A DNA stretch of 64,000 nt from positions 6,329,012 through 6,393,011 of the forward strand of contig JAJEKV010000046.1 in the NCBI GenBank assembly GCA_021234155.1, given 5' to 3'. Positions 1 through 10,595 of this stretch are shown here, piece by piece. Both the position numbers and the translations under genes were made by a program. Each line of letters begins with the position of its first letter. Position 1 is the stretch's first letter. The DNA is from Isoetes taiwanensis. Taxonomy: Eukaryota > Streptophyta > Lycopodiopsida > Isoetales > Isoetaceae. A model generated the notes under the pieces. It saw only the letters and a list, made by a program, of their open reading frames with translations. It was not told the DNA's origin and ran no database searches.

Positions 1-705
1 GACCCGATGTTAACACACCACCGGGTCGGATCAAACGGATAAATTGGCAAGTTCCAAAGAACTCCCCGTGGAAGGAAACAATGAACCAATTGAATTGCGT
101 GGGGATTTGCGGGGATAAACTAGTGGAAAAGACATGTGAGTTAACGCGACGAGTGCTTTGCAAACCGGCTTATGCTACTGGTGTCATCGTTTTGCAGATC
201 CAAACGATGCCGTGATCCGACATGAAGTTGGGTGAAGCATGGATAGGGTTTCGTTATGAATTTGTTGCCAATGCCCGAGAAGATTTCTATGCTCACGCTT
301 GTGCGTAAATGCCACGATGCATGACTTGGTGAGATGGCCAATAGCATTGGTTCTCGCGACAAGATTCCGCTTCTAGCCTAGTTACGGCCATGAAGGAGAC
401 CGAGGTTGAGAAGGAAGCTTACGCCATCAGGCCGGAGGCTGAGTAACAAAAAAGACAAGACCACATGGTGAATGTGAAGGCGAGAGGACGCCGACCCCAA
501 AAAAAAGGTGAAAGGAAAACCACACCGAAGCTATCTTGCGCTTGTCCTCGATGTGTCGCTTGAAGAGATGTTGTGCTAATTTCACGCTTAAGGAGGTATC
601 CGCCATGAGGACCTTCTAATCGAACATGAAAAGCTCAACGCACGACTTTTGCGTACAACATGCTAGATCTTTGTTCGCACAATGGATGTGTGAAAAAGCT
701 AATCT
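1..705. other. No gene recognised; left flank
   Basis: I see no supportable coding region here. The first 27 bases contain a short inverted repeat (GACCCG at 1-6, CGGGTC at 22-27). The stretch may be the decayed upstream part of the DUF7869-type remnant that follows, but no frame stays open long enough to say so. Confidence 0.4.
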
Positions 706-2827
706 TTGAACAACAGGGAAGTCTCCGCGGTGAAGGCATGGCATAGTGCATACCAGATCCCGCTTCTACATTTTACAAATGGAGGAAGCTTTTATGGAAG
801 GGCACAGATTGCGGAGATGGAAACTCCCGTCCATGAAGCCAAGGTCTCATACACCGCCTGGAGGTGCCGTGGCTATCTATGTACATAGATGAAAATGCTG
901 AAACTATGCCACACCGCCAAAGGTTACGAGTGGGGAACTAGAGAAAATGTGAAGAGATTACCTTCCATCTTGACTAAAAAGGACATACATCAAGAGGTAG
1001 ATATAACCGCCCACGAGATGACAAAAAAACATGTTTCTCAATCGTCCTTCTTGTCAACATGGAAGGAGAACCACTCTGAGGTAGCAATCGCCAAAAGGAT
1101 AGCATTTTCTAAGTGTAATACCTGTATTGTGATAAAGGAGAAACTTGCCAAGACTAGGGATCCGAGAGAAAGAAGAGAGCTCGCCGTGGAAAGGAAATCT
1201 CACATGACATTCCAACTTTCCTCAAGTAGAGTCTCTACCGGTCGTGGAGAGCTTTGTCTCATCGATCTCCCCGAAAATGCCTTAACCATTATACATGATA
1301 AGATGGATCAGAATAAGACGATGGTTCCTCGTCTGGAGAAGCTAGCAAAATCTGTATGGAGGGGTGAACGGTTGAAGGTGAGTCTTACTGGTGCTCTCAT
1401 GCATGGGCATGGTGTAGGTGCTTTGGGCCACTTCTCATTTGGACCTCTTCGGCCGATGATTCGAATTTTCATGTGGGATCTTTAAATCATACCTTGAAAA
1501 CACTAGAGAATCAATCGAGGACAACCGGGGTCATTTGAGAAATACGATCATCAAGGAAGTCTTTGGGGGTGGAGCAATCATGAACACGGAAGCCCTTAGG
1601 ACAAAATGGTGAATGGCACTAGAAACGATTTTATGCCTCCTATCAAGGGCCCTCGATAATCAAGAAGTTGCCTAGGAGGCTTTACTTGCAGCCTAGACAA
1701 TTGCTCGACAAAACAAGAACATGTATCTTTTCTCTTACTTGTCATACTTGGTCCGGTTAGGTGTCTTCGATCAAAAGTGCAACTGATTCATGATGGTTGG
1801 ACACACCCACGATGACATAGATGCCCTCTTTGGAAACTACTCTACTCTATTGAGAAGATCGATGCATTGACTATTCCTGAGCTTATGCAACTCTTCGTGC
1901 AAGTGTAGTTCAAAGTCTCCTACGCCCTACCTTGTGTCTGAGGTTCCCAACTGGAAAGAATTCGTGAAAGGTTTTATCCCTGATAAGAAGGACCGTTTAT
2001 GTGGTCATTTGGAACCTCTACTCTTCAAGTTCTGCATGAATGATGGATGGCCACTAATGTTCTACAAGATGAGGCCAGGGCATAGGGAGTGGCTACCTGA
2101 AAAGGGAATTAAAATGTGGAAGGAGGATGCCCAAGGCTTACCTATGATTCCTAGAGGGTCACCTAAGGTCGTGCAGCCATATCAGAGCTTGACAGATATA
2201 GGTGCCTTGAGAGCTTCAATTGCCAAGTACATGATGCACTTGGCAGCTATTTCTAGAGCCGGCGATAACTCATGGTCTAACACATATATGAATGAAGTTA
2301 TTGACTACTGGTCCACCTTGTTGCGAGTGCTTGGGGACGTTCAGCCCGAGAACTGGCTATTCAGATTTCGCCCAAAGACGACAAACCGCATTAGAAGAAC
2401 CCGACAACTTATTGGTGGATGAACACATTGGTGCATCTCATTATATCGGGCCTTTCTCTGGTAGACCCAAGAACCCTGTTGAAATATTCGACCCCTACCA
2501 AGATGTGAAGAAAGGAATGCTCTTGCCGATCGTGCCACATGATAACCGCCTCGACGTGGATGGCCTTTATGAAGAGGACCCAAGAGGACCCTAATCTCCC
2601 TCACTATGAAGAGGTGTTTGTTTCTTGGTTTGAGCCCATTGCCGGAAAGGGTACCTCATATGCAATGCAAGATAGGGATTGCTTGGAGCAAGAATTGGAG
2701 ACCTAATCCTAATGACCCGCCACGCTACCAACATTTGAAAACGATAGACTATGGTTGGGCCGTAGAGACCAGGCCATTGTCGCTGGTGATCCCCATGAGT
2801 GTGGGGCTCTCGGTTTGCAAGAATTAG
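706..2827 (+). pseudogene. Decayed DUF7869-type (transposon-like) protein gene
   Basis: Pieces of one protein appear in order in several plus frames. The segment 889-1485 holds a Cys motif (FSKCNTC), a charged helix and the block DQNKTMVPRLEKL followed by LTGALMHGHG. In a shifted frame near 1790-1850 MMVGHTHDDIDALF follows. The segment 1934-2422 continues with a Trp-rich part, and 2400-2830 holds YIGPFSGRPKNP and a WFEP motif. This order matches, from memory, the DUF7869-type proteins that are multicopy in bryophytes, ferns, algae and some animals. They are thought to have an RNase-H/integrase-like fold and to come from mobile elements. At least four frameshifts or stops separate the blocks, so it is not functional as read. 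The function of the family is not established. Confidence 0.6.
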
Positions 2828-3003
2828 TGGCTAAAGAAGCTAAGGACGATGATGAGAACTCTTGAGGTATGCAATGCTCTTTTACATAATTACTATATCA
2901 TTCATAACATGCAAGTTACAATAGACTAGTTATTATTCATTACGCTCTGCGTTTTTCATCTCAACACAAGAGCTCTTACACTATACAATGCTAAACAGGT
3001 GAT

Positions 3004-3246
3004 TCATTCATCTTCATGATCTGTAGTAGTGATCCCTGATATCTCATAGCTCATTCGCTCAGGAAGCCAAATCAGATGGATCATTACACGAATTGACACA
3101 GGGCAACGAATCTCAGCGCCCAAAGCTTTTCTTCGCAGGTAGGGATCAAGAAAAAGATGCCTGTCTAGGCAACCAACAAGATCTGCGTGGCTCATTGAGC
3201 ACTTGATCGCCTCAATGTGGTGAATCGAAGAAGGCGAGAAATCCAT
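3004..3246 (-). CDS. Small Cys-containing protein, copy 1 of a tandem pair (unknown family)
   Basis: An 80-residue ORF with a real ATG. I do not recognise the family. It aligns without gaps over about 55 residues to the ORF at 3566-3772 further right. Shared residues include KC at 15-16, S at 19, DL at 22-23, C at 26, LDP at 33-35, KA at 40-41 and C at 48. After allowing a one-base shift in the other copy, a C-terminal block RV-x2-H-x3-LP-x-R-x3-YE is also shared. No signal peptide or membrane segment is evident; the C-terminus is acidic (DHEDE). A TATA-like box and a CCAAT box lie 35-75 bases upstream at the same spacing as in the paralogue. The paired conservation of coding and promoter sequence argues for a real small gene or a gene carried by an unrecognised repeat. 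Confidence 0.5.
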   Translation of the reverse strand: MDFSPSSIHHIEAIKCSMSHADLVGCLDRHLFLDPYLRRKALGAEIRCPVSIRVMIHLIWLPERMSYEISGITTTDHEDE

Positions 3247-3280
3247 GGGGGATGAATGAAATGTAGCCCCGAACTGAGAA

Positions 3281-3320
3281 GCTTTTATAGTGAAGTGGAA
3301 TGATTGAGGTGAATTATTGG
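3281..3320 (-). promoter_or_regulatory. TATA box and CCAAT box of small gene copy 1
   Basis: On the minus strand CTATAAAAGC lies at 3290-3281, and CCAAT (followed by AATTCAC) at 3320-3316, about 30 bases further upstream. The TATA box is about 35-45 bases from the ATG at 3246, which implies a very short 5' UTR. The paralogue has the same arrangement. Confidence 0.5.
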
Positions 3321-3565
3321 GGTAGAGTTCACCATTATTGAACGTGTATCAGACTGTTGTATACGTACAAGAATAATACTTATTTCATACTAGTATGCGT
3401 ATGTTTGAAAACATGTTACAATATACTCAGTTAAGGTACGTGATATTACATCCTTAATCAGAATGCTATTACATCCTTACTTAGTTATTAGGTACCCATG
3501 TCATTATTACATTATTAGCAGTCTGCGATTCACTCGTCATCAATATCAAAGCTCGTGGATGGAAT

Positions 3566-3772
3566 TCAGCTCATAGATCTCCCGATCGGGAAGCCGAAGA
3601 ATGTGGACTTTAACACGAGTGAGCTTCCGCAAGCACTAAAGGGTCCATCGGCTTTAGATAAGAGCCATGGATCAAGCTTAACGCCATTTCTAGCGCATTC
3701 GCCCAGATCGTTGTAGCTCAAGTAACACTTGAAAGAGCGGATGTGCTCTGGAAGGGGCATCGAGGAAGCCAT
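3566..3772 (-). pseudogene. Small Cys-containing protein, copy 2 (frameshifted)
   Basis: A 68-residue ORF starting at an ATG in the context of a short leader. About 30 percent of residues are identical without gaps to the protein at 3004-3246, including three cysteines and the LDP and KA motifs. Near 3619-3622 one base appears to be missing compared with copy 1. Beyond that point copy 2 in the next frame would continue the shared RV-x2-H-x3-LP-x-R-x3-YE block, whereas the actual frame ends early with RSMS. Copy 2 is therefore either a broken paralogue or affected by a one-base sequencing error. The LINE-1 element is inserted just upstream of its promoter. Function unknown. Confidence 0.5.
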
Positions 3773-3806
3773 GGAAGATGAATGGCCTCTACCCCCTCGT
3801 CAAGCC

Positions 3807-3846
3807 GTTTTTATAGTGAAGTTAAATTATTGATGTGAATTATTGG
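3807..3846 (-). promoter_or_regulatory. TATA box and CCAAT box of small gene copy 2
   Basis: Minus-strand CTATAAAAAC at 3816-3807 and CCAAT at 3846-3842, with the same spacing to each other and to the ATG as in copy 1. The block between them (AATTCAC, AACTTCA) is also shared with copy 1. Confidence 0.5.
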
Positions 3847-3879
3847 TGTACAATGTAGGGCCATTATTGAGCTTCTACG

Positions 3880-3932
3880 AGTATATGTGTTTGTGTATGT
3901 ATATGTGTATTTGTATGTATATGTGTATGTTA
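3880..3932. repeat. TGTATA-type simple repeat, probable 3' tail of LINE-1
   Basis: Interrupted TATGTGTA/TGTATGTA repeats lie just beyond the 3' end of the minus-strand LINE ORF2. The second LINE also ends in a simple repeat tail (31973-31993), so this tract is likely the element's tail rather than an unrelated microsatellite. Confidence 0.5.
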
Positions 3933-3979
3933 ATTACCTCATGTTTCTTGTGCTCGAGAAGTAGGTGAAAGTATTCGTG

Positions 3980-5953
3980 CTAGAGCAAATTAGGTGTGCT
4001 TAAAATTCTCAAAATGGGCTTATTTTCTCCAATTAATGAAATCGTGCTTATTGTTTCTGTCCTTGCCATCATGGCATGTACTGGTTGTCCCCATCTCACT
4101 TTTCTGTACTTGTTCCTGATGTCTCTGTATGTTGGACACTCATTGAGCATATGATTTTCGTCCTCCACTTCCATTCTGTCACATATTCTGCATATTCTGT
4201 CATGTTTTTCTATTTTCCTCCATCTATCCTTTTCAATTCTCAGATCATGGCACCCCATCCTAAATTTTGCTAGGATGTCTCTTCTCCGTTTTCCAAGCGT
4301 GCTATCTTGGTACATATGTTGCCCTATCATCCGCTCTGGATTGAAGACTGTCATAAGCCAGAGTGTTTTAGGTCCTGTGTGCTTTTGCAACCATGCTTGC
4401 ATAGCTTTGCTTGCCCAATCCTCATTCCAGTGGCCTTCATCGATCAGTTCGCTCAGACTCATTCCCATTTCTCTGGTCCATGTTGCTACATCCCTAAACC
4501 ATCCGCTGCTCGCGGTGATGTGTGATTTTGCTGATTCGTTGATCGCGATGCTCGCTAATTTCTCTGCCTTTCCGCCTGCATTATTTCTTATGATGTATCT
4601 GATGGTCCTTTCCCATGCTCTCACCTCCATAGGTTTCTGACCTGTCTCATATACTATGGCTGTCAGTGGTATGTTTGCTCTTAGTTTGAATTCCTGTTTA
4701 TGTAGCTGTCTGAAAATACCTTCTTGCTTTTCCCATTTCTTGTCTGTTAGCCTCGGTCCCCAGGCTTCCGCTCCATATAGCTGCGTTGTGACGACTACTG
4801 CACTGAATAGGTAGCATTTGATTTCCCATTCTATTATTCTGTTTCTATTGCAGAAGTTTTTCATGTTGTAGTAGCTCCCAATGGCTGCTTGGAATCTAGC
4901 ATCTGCCCCTTTCGCCCATTTCCCTGTGCCGTGTGTATCATACCCTAGGTATTTGTATTCTGTTGCTTCTTCTAGTTCTGTCCCCAGATATTTGAACAGC
5001 TTGTGATTGTTCCTGTTACCAAAAAAGACTATTTTGGTTTTTGTAAGATTCACTGTTAGCCCTGTCTTTTCACAGAAGATCTCTAGTAGTTTTAGCAACC
5101 TGTGCATTCCCTTATTCTTTGTAGCCATCATACCCAAATCGTCAGCATATAACATGATAGGTACCTTGGTCTCCCTGAGTATGGGGGCGTCCACATCCCC
5201 TTGTTGCTCCGCTATGAAATCCTGTAGGGCATCTATGTATATTCCAAACAGTGTTGGGGATAAAGGACATCCCTGTTTGACTCCCGTGTCACAGTTTATT
5301 GCCTTTCCTTCTTCTTCTATTTTTGCATATACATTGTAGTATAAATTTGCAATTGCTCCTACCATGTTTCTTGGTGCCTGCATGTCTATGAGCCTCTGTA
5401 TGAGTTTTTCCCTTGGTACCGTGTCAAAAGCTTTTCTGAAGTCCACAAAACAACATATCACTTTCTTTCCGTGGTCTCTATTGTGCTCTATTAGTATCCG
5501 GAGGGTTACTAGGTGGTCCGTTGTTGAGTGTTCTGGTCTGAAGCATGCCTGCCCCTGTGCTCTCAAATTCCCTGTCTCTGCCCATTGTTTTAATTTATTG
5601 TCTAGGACCTTCCCGTACCACTTTGCGAAAATGGAGCTTACCATTATTGTCCTGTAGTTTCCAGGTTCTTGTTTACTCCCCCCTTTGTGTAGGGATATGA
5701 CCCTGTTGTACGCCCATCTGTCCAGGAGTCCTGTGTGTATTATACCATTGAATATATCTGTCACCTGCTTCCCTATCATGGTATCCGCACATTTTAGTAC
5801 TTCCACATTTAATCCATATAAGTCTGGGGCTTTGTTATTGGCTATCCCATTCAGCGCTATCATCACTTCCTGTGTATTGAAACACGGTCTGTCCATCCTC
5901 TGCAGTTCCAGTATCGGCGCTGGTGATGCCCCTGTCTTATATAATTTTTCAAG
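3980..5953 (-). pseudogene. LINE ORF2, reverse transcriptase and C-terminal zinc knuckle
   Basis: A 638-codon open frame (from 5896) plus 19 codons after an in-frame TAA at 5956-5954 that separates it from the endonuclease part. It copies element RNA into DNA at the nicked target. Visible motifs: NNKAPD near residue 21, motif A FVDFRKAFD near 150, GVKQGCPLSPTLFGIYID near 205-222, catalytic YADD at 250-253, a KYLG motif, and a C-terminal knuckle C-x2-C-x9-H-x4-C starting CRIC. The catalytic residues are intact. It differs from typical seed-plant L1 RT (zf-RVT type) and resembles elements of early land plants and animals. The in-frame stop makes ORF2 defective as read. Confidence 0.85.
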
Positions 5954-7270
5954 TTAGTTCTCCCATCCGGCTGTTCCAATGTCGCCTTGTGTGTTTTCAT
6001 TTCCCCTATTCCCTTGTCTCTTTTCCTTAAATCCACCCCAAAATTTGCGGGGTTGTTTTTTTATTAGCTTGGCCAGTCCCCATTGGTGTTGCATCAGATT
6101 TTTCCTTCTCTTTGCTTTCAGTAACCTCAGATATGTCGCTCTTTCATTCTGATATGTTTCCTTGCCTCTGAGCGCCTTGACTTTCCTCTTCTGTTCCCTG
6201 CATTCATCATCGTACCAAATTGAGGCTTTGAAGGCATTGTTTTCCCTTCTCTTCCTTCTTTTCCCAAAAATTTCCAATGCCACTTTCACTGTTATGTCAT
6301 TGAGCGCATCTCCATTCTCATCTGCCCTGTGCTCATCCCACTTCCATTTTCCCATTTCTTCTTTGAGGGATTGTGCAAACGTGTCTGCGTGTTTGCTCTG
6401 GAAATGTATTTTCAGCTTTCCCCTGTCTCTCTCCTTTCTTTGTTGCTCTTCATTTTTAGGTTGTTCCCCCACTGTAATTGTCAGCTGCATGGGTCTGTGA
6501 CTTTCTCTTCTCCCAATTGGCCATTCTAGGGCCACAATTTCTGATACTGTATCTGTTGCATGCTCATTCAGTATTACGTAATCTACTATACTTCTCTCGT
6601 GTGCGTTCTGACTCGTGAACTCCCCCGATCCTGTCCACCTCTGTACCCCATTGGCTGTGATGGCCCCTGTGGCCATGCACACCTTGAGCAGCAGTTCTCC
6701 CCTCGCATTGATTTCTGCCTTGTCCTCAGTTCGTCTGTTCCATTCTTGTGATCTTGCTGTGTGAATCCATTGTCCATTTGTTTCATCTATGCTTGTATAT
6801 TGCGCTTGCTCCTGGCCTGTCCTGGCATTTAGATCTCCTATTAGTATCATTGGTCCCTGTTCCTTCCACTTCATCATGGTCTCCCCTAATTCTAACAGCT
6901 AGTTTGTCACTACTCGGTGGGTAATACGCTATGATCAATATTAGATCTTTTTTATTTTGTAATTGAATACTAAGTACCATGTATCTCTTATTGACATCCG
7001 AATGTAAAATACATGTACTATTTGCTACATTTTCCCTGACATAGCAGGCTAGGCCTGCACTCCCTCTTCCTACTTTAAAATTCTTATCTTTCCAACAGGT
7101 AAATAGCTGATAGCCCTCCTCCTCCGGTAGCCTCTTTATGTTGTGTTCCCATGTTTCGACTAGGCATATTATGTCACAGCTGTGTGCTCCCTCAAGCCTT
7201 TCTCCGTCATCCCATGGGTATCCAGTGCAATTCCAGTACCATATCTTCAATGTCTCCCTCCTCGAGGTTG
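5954..7270 (-). pseudogene. LINE ORF2, apurinic-type endonuclease domain
   Basis: The AP-endonuclease-like domain that nicks target DNA. It begins at about 7270 with WYWNCTGYPW and CLVETWEH (catalytic Asn and Glu) in one frame. It then shifts frame near 6896 and continues with the catalytic GDLNAR, SIVDYVIL and SHRPM motifs in the frame that runs to 5954. The SDH triad of the family appears as ESH, so the Asp may be lost. The upstream frame is open to 7814, but that part lies antiparallel in phase over the 3' half of ORF1 and is not part of the domain. Defects: one frameshift near 6896 and one stop at 5954-5956. Confidence 0.8.
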
Positions 7271-8284
7271 CCCTCTCGAGGTTTCTGTTTGTTCTGCCTC
7301 GTTCACCATCCTTCTCGGTCGCCCCCTGGTCCTTGCAGCCGGGGTTGTGCCCATACTCCCGGCCGAGGGTCCTCGGTTTGCGCCTTCCCCTTTTTCGTTT
7401 CTTTCTCCCTCTCTGCGTTGGCTCACCTCGAGAGCTATTGCTGTTGTTGCCCCCTCTGATGTCCTGTTTCCCTGCCCTTGTGTCGGCACCCTCAGTGGAT
7501 TGATGTTCTCCTTCCCCACATCCATCGCTTTCCCTGGTTCCGGTACCCCCTCCTTCTGTACTTGTCCCGGCCCTGCGAGTTCTCGTGCCCTTTTGTGTAG
7601 GAACACCTTGCCATTCTTGACCCCTGCCTGTATTCCTGCCTGATTCAGTTCCCTGGCTTTGGCTAGTTCCCTGTGTAATCCTTGTCGTTGCATGACTGTT
7701 AGAGCTTCCTGTACTATGATCCCATTTCTCAGCCTGGACCCCGTGCGCAATATTCTCTCCTTGGCTGTCAGATCTCTGAGGGTCATATTTATGTGCCTTG
7801 CCCGCCCCCTCCATTGTCCTGACTGTACTGCTTTGACAATGACGCTCCGATGCTCCTTGAACACCGTCTCCATCACCTCTGCAGTAACTCGATATGTGTC
7901 CTCGTTAGGTTTCTCTGCTACCCCTATCAGCCTAACGTCATTCTTAATTCTATTATGTTCCTCATACTCCATGATATACGGCTTTATCCTATCAAATGAT
8001 TCCCATGCATCCAATTCAATATTTCTTTTTTCTAATTCAACCAACCTTTTCCAGATCTTGGCTTTTTCCTCCTCAATTTCGTTCATCCTGCGCTGCATCT
8101 CCTCGCTTGTCTTTTCCACCCCCTCTATCCTCACGTCGATACTCGAGATGGCCACTTTATTGCAGTTGATCGTCTCAGCCAGCGTGTTGAGAGCATCCAT
8201 ACGGGGGATCCTAGACTCCAGCTGCTTATCCATCTGAGCGAGAAAATCTTTGAGGTCTTGCTGACTTACTGGTATCCTTGCCAT
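7247..8284 (-). CDS. LINE ORF1, coiled-coil nucleic-acid-binding protein
   Basis: A 345-residue intact frame with an ATG in a good plant start context (AAATGGCAAGG). The N-terminal 30-110 residues are heptad-rich with many E, K, L and I, predicted as a coiled coil. Residues about 125-230 look like the RRM-plus-C-terminal-domain layout of L1-type ORF1 proteins. The last 100 residues are basic, rich in G, R and T, and disordered. Such proteins trimerise and coat the element RNA. Its stop overlaps the start of the endonuclease domain in another frame, so ORF2 would need reinitiation or frameshifting. Confidence 0.75.
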   Translation of the reverse strand: MARIPVSQQDLKDFLAQMDKQLESRIPRMDALNTLAETINCNKVAISSIDVRIEGVEKTSEEMQRRMNEIEEEKAKIWKRLVELEKRNIELDAWESFDRIKPYIMEYEEHNRIKNDVRLIGVAEKPNEDTYRVTAEVMETVFKEHRSVIVKAVQSGQWRGRARHINMTLRDLTAKERILRTGSRLRNGIIVQEALTVMQRQGLHRELAKARELNQAGIQAGVKNGKVFLHKRARELAGPGQVQKEGVPEPGKAMDVGKENINPLRVPTQGQGNRTSEGATTAIALEVSQRREGERNEKGEGANRGPSAGSMGTTPAARTRGRPRRMVNEAEQTETSRGQPRGGRH

Positions 8285-8756
8285 TTCTGTTTTCCTTTGT
8301 TAATTAAGACTGGTGCTTTCCGCCATTGCCCGTTGAGTTTTGCGGAGTGTTGGGGTGCCGCTGTGCCTGAGTAGCCGCTACCAAATCTGTGGAGAGGAGA
8401 GGAGTTGGTATCCTTACTCTGTGGAGTCTATATATTGTGTTACTAAACGGTCCTCTAATTCAAAAATTTTCACCGTTAATCCTAATTTGAATTCGAATAT
8501 TGGGATGGTCCACCCTTAATTATCCGCCCCCATCATTTATTTTCGTGTCGCCCTGCGGATATCTTTCTATGATGATTTGGCTGTGAGTGCTCTCCTCCCG
8601 CGCTATTATGTGATTCGGTAGTTGCCTTTATGTCTTTTAGTGGTGTTCCGAGGAGTTAGTTGGAAGGTCGCATTTCCCTTGGTCCAGATATTTGGTTCCC
8701 ATATCAGGCCGTCCCTTTCGTTGTATATTGCTGTACCTTCATGCATTTTTGAGTGT

Positions 8757-9200
8757 GTAGTGGTCCGGATACCAGTTGGTGGGCTCTTTGGCCCCTCGCT
8801 ATCCTGGTGTACGGCGGAGGTGCGACCTCTCTGTCCCGTAACTTGTCCGTCCGCTTTATACTCTTTACAGTCTCGCAACATGCTTTTTACGCAACTTTTG
8901 CGATTTGTCGAGTTTATAGTGGTCCGGATTTACCAGTTGGTGGGTCTAGCCCTCGCTATCCTGGTGTACGGCGGAGGCTGGGCCTCTCTGTCCCGTATCT
9001 TATTCCGTCCGCCTTTTACTCTTTGGATCTTGCGATCCTCTGTTACTCATGATTTGGGTTTGTGTTAGTGCACTTAACCAGTTGGTGGGTCTGGCCCTCT
9101 CTATACTGGTGTGCGGCGGGGTTTGTATCTCCCTGACCCGCAGCTTTTCTGTACACTTTCGCCCCGACCTTTTCCATGTATCTCTGAATCCCGTTCCCTT
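8757..9200 (-). repeat. Tandem monomers in the LINE-1 5' UTR
   Basis: The word ACCAGTTGGTGGG recurs at 8771, 8932 and (shifted by one base) 9077, each followed by a CTGGTGTxCGGCGG block and a TCTCYSTGWCCCG block. The units are about 161 and 145 bases long. A weaker fourth unit may precede at 8620-8757. They lie directly 5' of ORF1 on the element's own strand, the place where the promoter of monomer-type LINEs sits. Confidence 0.65.
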
Positions 9201-9654
9201 TTTGTCTTCGTCGCTTGTGTGTGTCTTTACTTTTCATCTGTGTACATGTTGACTGTTCTCTGTTATGTGCTCGACCCGGGCCCTTATTGTCCACCACCCT
9301 TTTTCCGTTGTTGTTTCCTCGTTGTGTGTCGTCTTGTCAACTTCCGTTTGGTCCTATTTGTTGCTTGGAGCCCTCTATTTGTTGCATTCCCTGACTGCCT
9401 CCTGTGTTTTTTCTGTGTTCCCCATTTGTTTATCAATCCACCGACTGTTCTTTGCCCGCCTTCTTCTATATTGTTTTCGTCTAAATGTTGTTGCTGTTTA
9501 TTTATCCAAACACAATGCAATCACACTTTTGGAGACCAAAAACTTCCCGGTATTCTATTCCATTGTCAATATAATTACAGTGCCTTCTTCCCAGTTCCAT
9601 TTCACGGTGCAATCATAGCTGAGTCAATAGGTGAAATGTTTTGCAAAATCATAG

Positions 9655-9677
9655 TAGATAGATAGATAGATAGATAG
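9655..9677. repeat. GATA microsatellite
   Basis: Five or six perfect TAGA/GATA units. It may mark the 5' border of the LINE. Confidence 0.8.
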
Positions 9678-9924
9678 TAGAGAGTATCAGGGTGTTAAAA
9701 TTCTAGAGCCATATGATCAAAATTGGACTAGAGCTTGGTACTTGGAGTAATAAACTAGGAGCAAAAACTTAAACAAAGCATAAACATAAACAAAGCAAAG
9801 CGAGTGAGACAAGGCATATAAAACACAACTATTAGATCACAGAGGTATATCAGCAGCAGTCTGGAGCAGACGAGATCAGGCTTTCCCCGACTGTCCGATA
9901 CCTGTTTTCCGCCTTCTGCAATTT

Positions 9925-10571
9925 TCATTTGAAGCATCTTTCTTCATTTGCCTTGCTGATTCTTCCTTTTCTAGTCGATGTTTCTCCATCCTTTTTTATT
10001 TTTTCAGTATTCCTAACTACTAATGCCCGGCAAGTGTACTCCAGTGGATTCTTTTCACAACATTGCACACAGATTTTCCCGAAATCACCTATCAACAAAT
10101 CATGCTTATAGCTTTCTGATTTCTGGATCTTCGCATGCATTTGCAGCACCTGAAAGCAAGACATTACCCTTTCCTTGTCCCGTCTCCTCACTGTATTATT
10201 CCGATCAGCCAGAACCCCGTAATAATCCAGCAGGTTCAGTTTGTATCCATGATCTTTCATCCCCTGAGCGTGGTGAATCCTTCGCAGAATAGGCAATGTA
10301 CTCGGCCACAATTTAGACATGAGGTGAGACCTTTCTCTAGACAGAGGCAATCCGCCTCACAGATGCACCAGGGGTTCAGATCTTCCAACTCTGGATTATA
10401 TGGCACCGTGAGGTTCCCTGGATTACCTGTGCGGATTCTCTTCTTTGCTGCCCGGTCTGTATCTTCACGCGCCTCCAGTGCTCTCTCCCCCTTATCTATT
10501 CTGTTCTGATCGCACTGTTTGCGGAATTTTCGTCTTCTTACAGGCGCTCGTCTGCGAACTGAGTTAGAACC
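9925..10571 (-). pseudogene. Unassigned Cys-rich coding remnant
   Basis: I do not recognise this gene. From 10571 leftwards a frame opens after a TAG and encodes a basic N-terminus (RRRAPVRRRKFRK), a charged helix, and a Cys cluster (WCICEADCLC, then CLNC and CLFCEGF) before a TGA at 10259-10257. A second frame begins at an ATG that overlaps that stop (ATGA, 10260) and continues with DYYGVLADRNN and another Cys cluster (ICVQCCEKNPLEYTC), ending at 9925 in a Lys-rich tail. The paired CxxC motifs suggest zinc binding. The first frame has no ATG, so the start is decayed, spliced or non-AUG, or a one-base shift splits a single protein. A TATA box lies about 25 bases upstream of the opening. Confidence 0.4.
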
Positions 10572-10595
10572 CTAGAAAGACAGAAGATACCTGCC

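Larger units (their letters stand above)
3880..9650 (-). mobile_element. LINE-1 of the window: nearly full-length non-LTR retrotransposon
   Basis: Reading on the minus strand from right to left: a 5' UTR with tandem monomers (about 9200-8750), ORF1 (8284-7247), ORF2 with endonuclease then reverse transcriptase (about 7270-3980), a short 3' UTR and a simple-repeat tail. ORF1 and ORF2 overlap by a few codons in different frames. The 5' boundary is not certain; a GATA microsatellite at 9655 is the nearest edge. No target duplication was found. The second LINE (31973-38325) belongs to the same clade, judged by the shared ETWEH endonuclease motif and the CPLSPTLFG-x-YID block of the reverse transcriptase. 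Confidence 0.85.

Noticed and set aside
7138-7643. Plus-strand ORFs of 102-153 codons over the LINE ORF1/ORF2 junction
   Set aside because: They are antisense shadows of the minus-strand LINE coding sequence, whose motifs are clear.
8622-9665. Plus-strand ORFs with repeated LVGLALxILVYGGG
   Set aside because: The repetition follows from the tandem 5' UTR monomers, not from a repeat protein.
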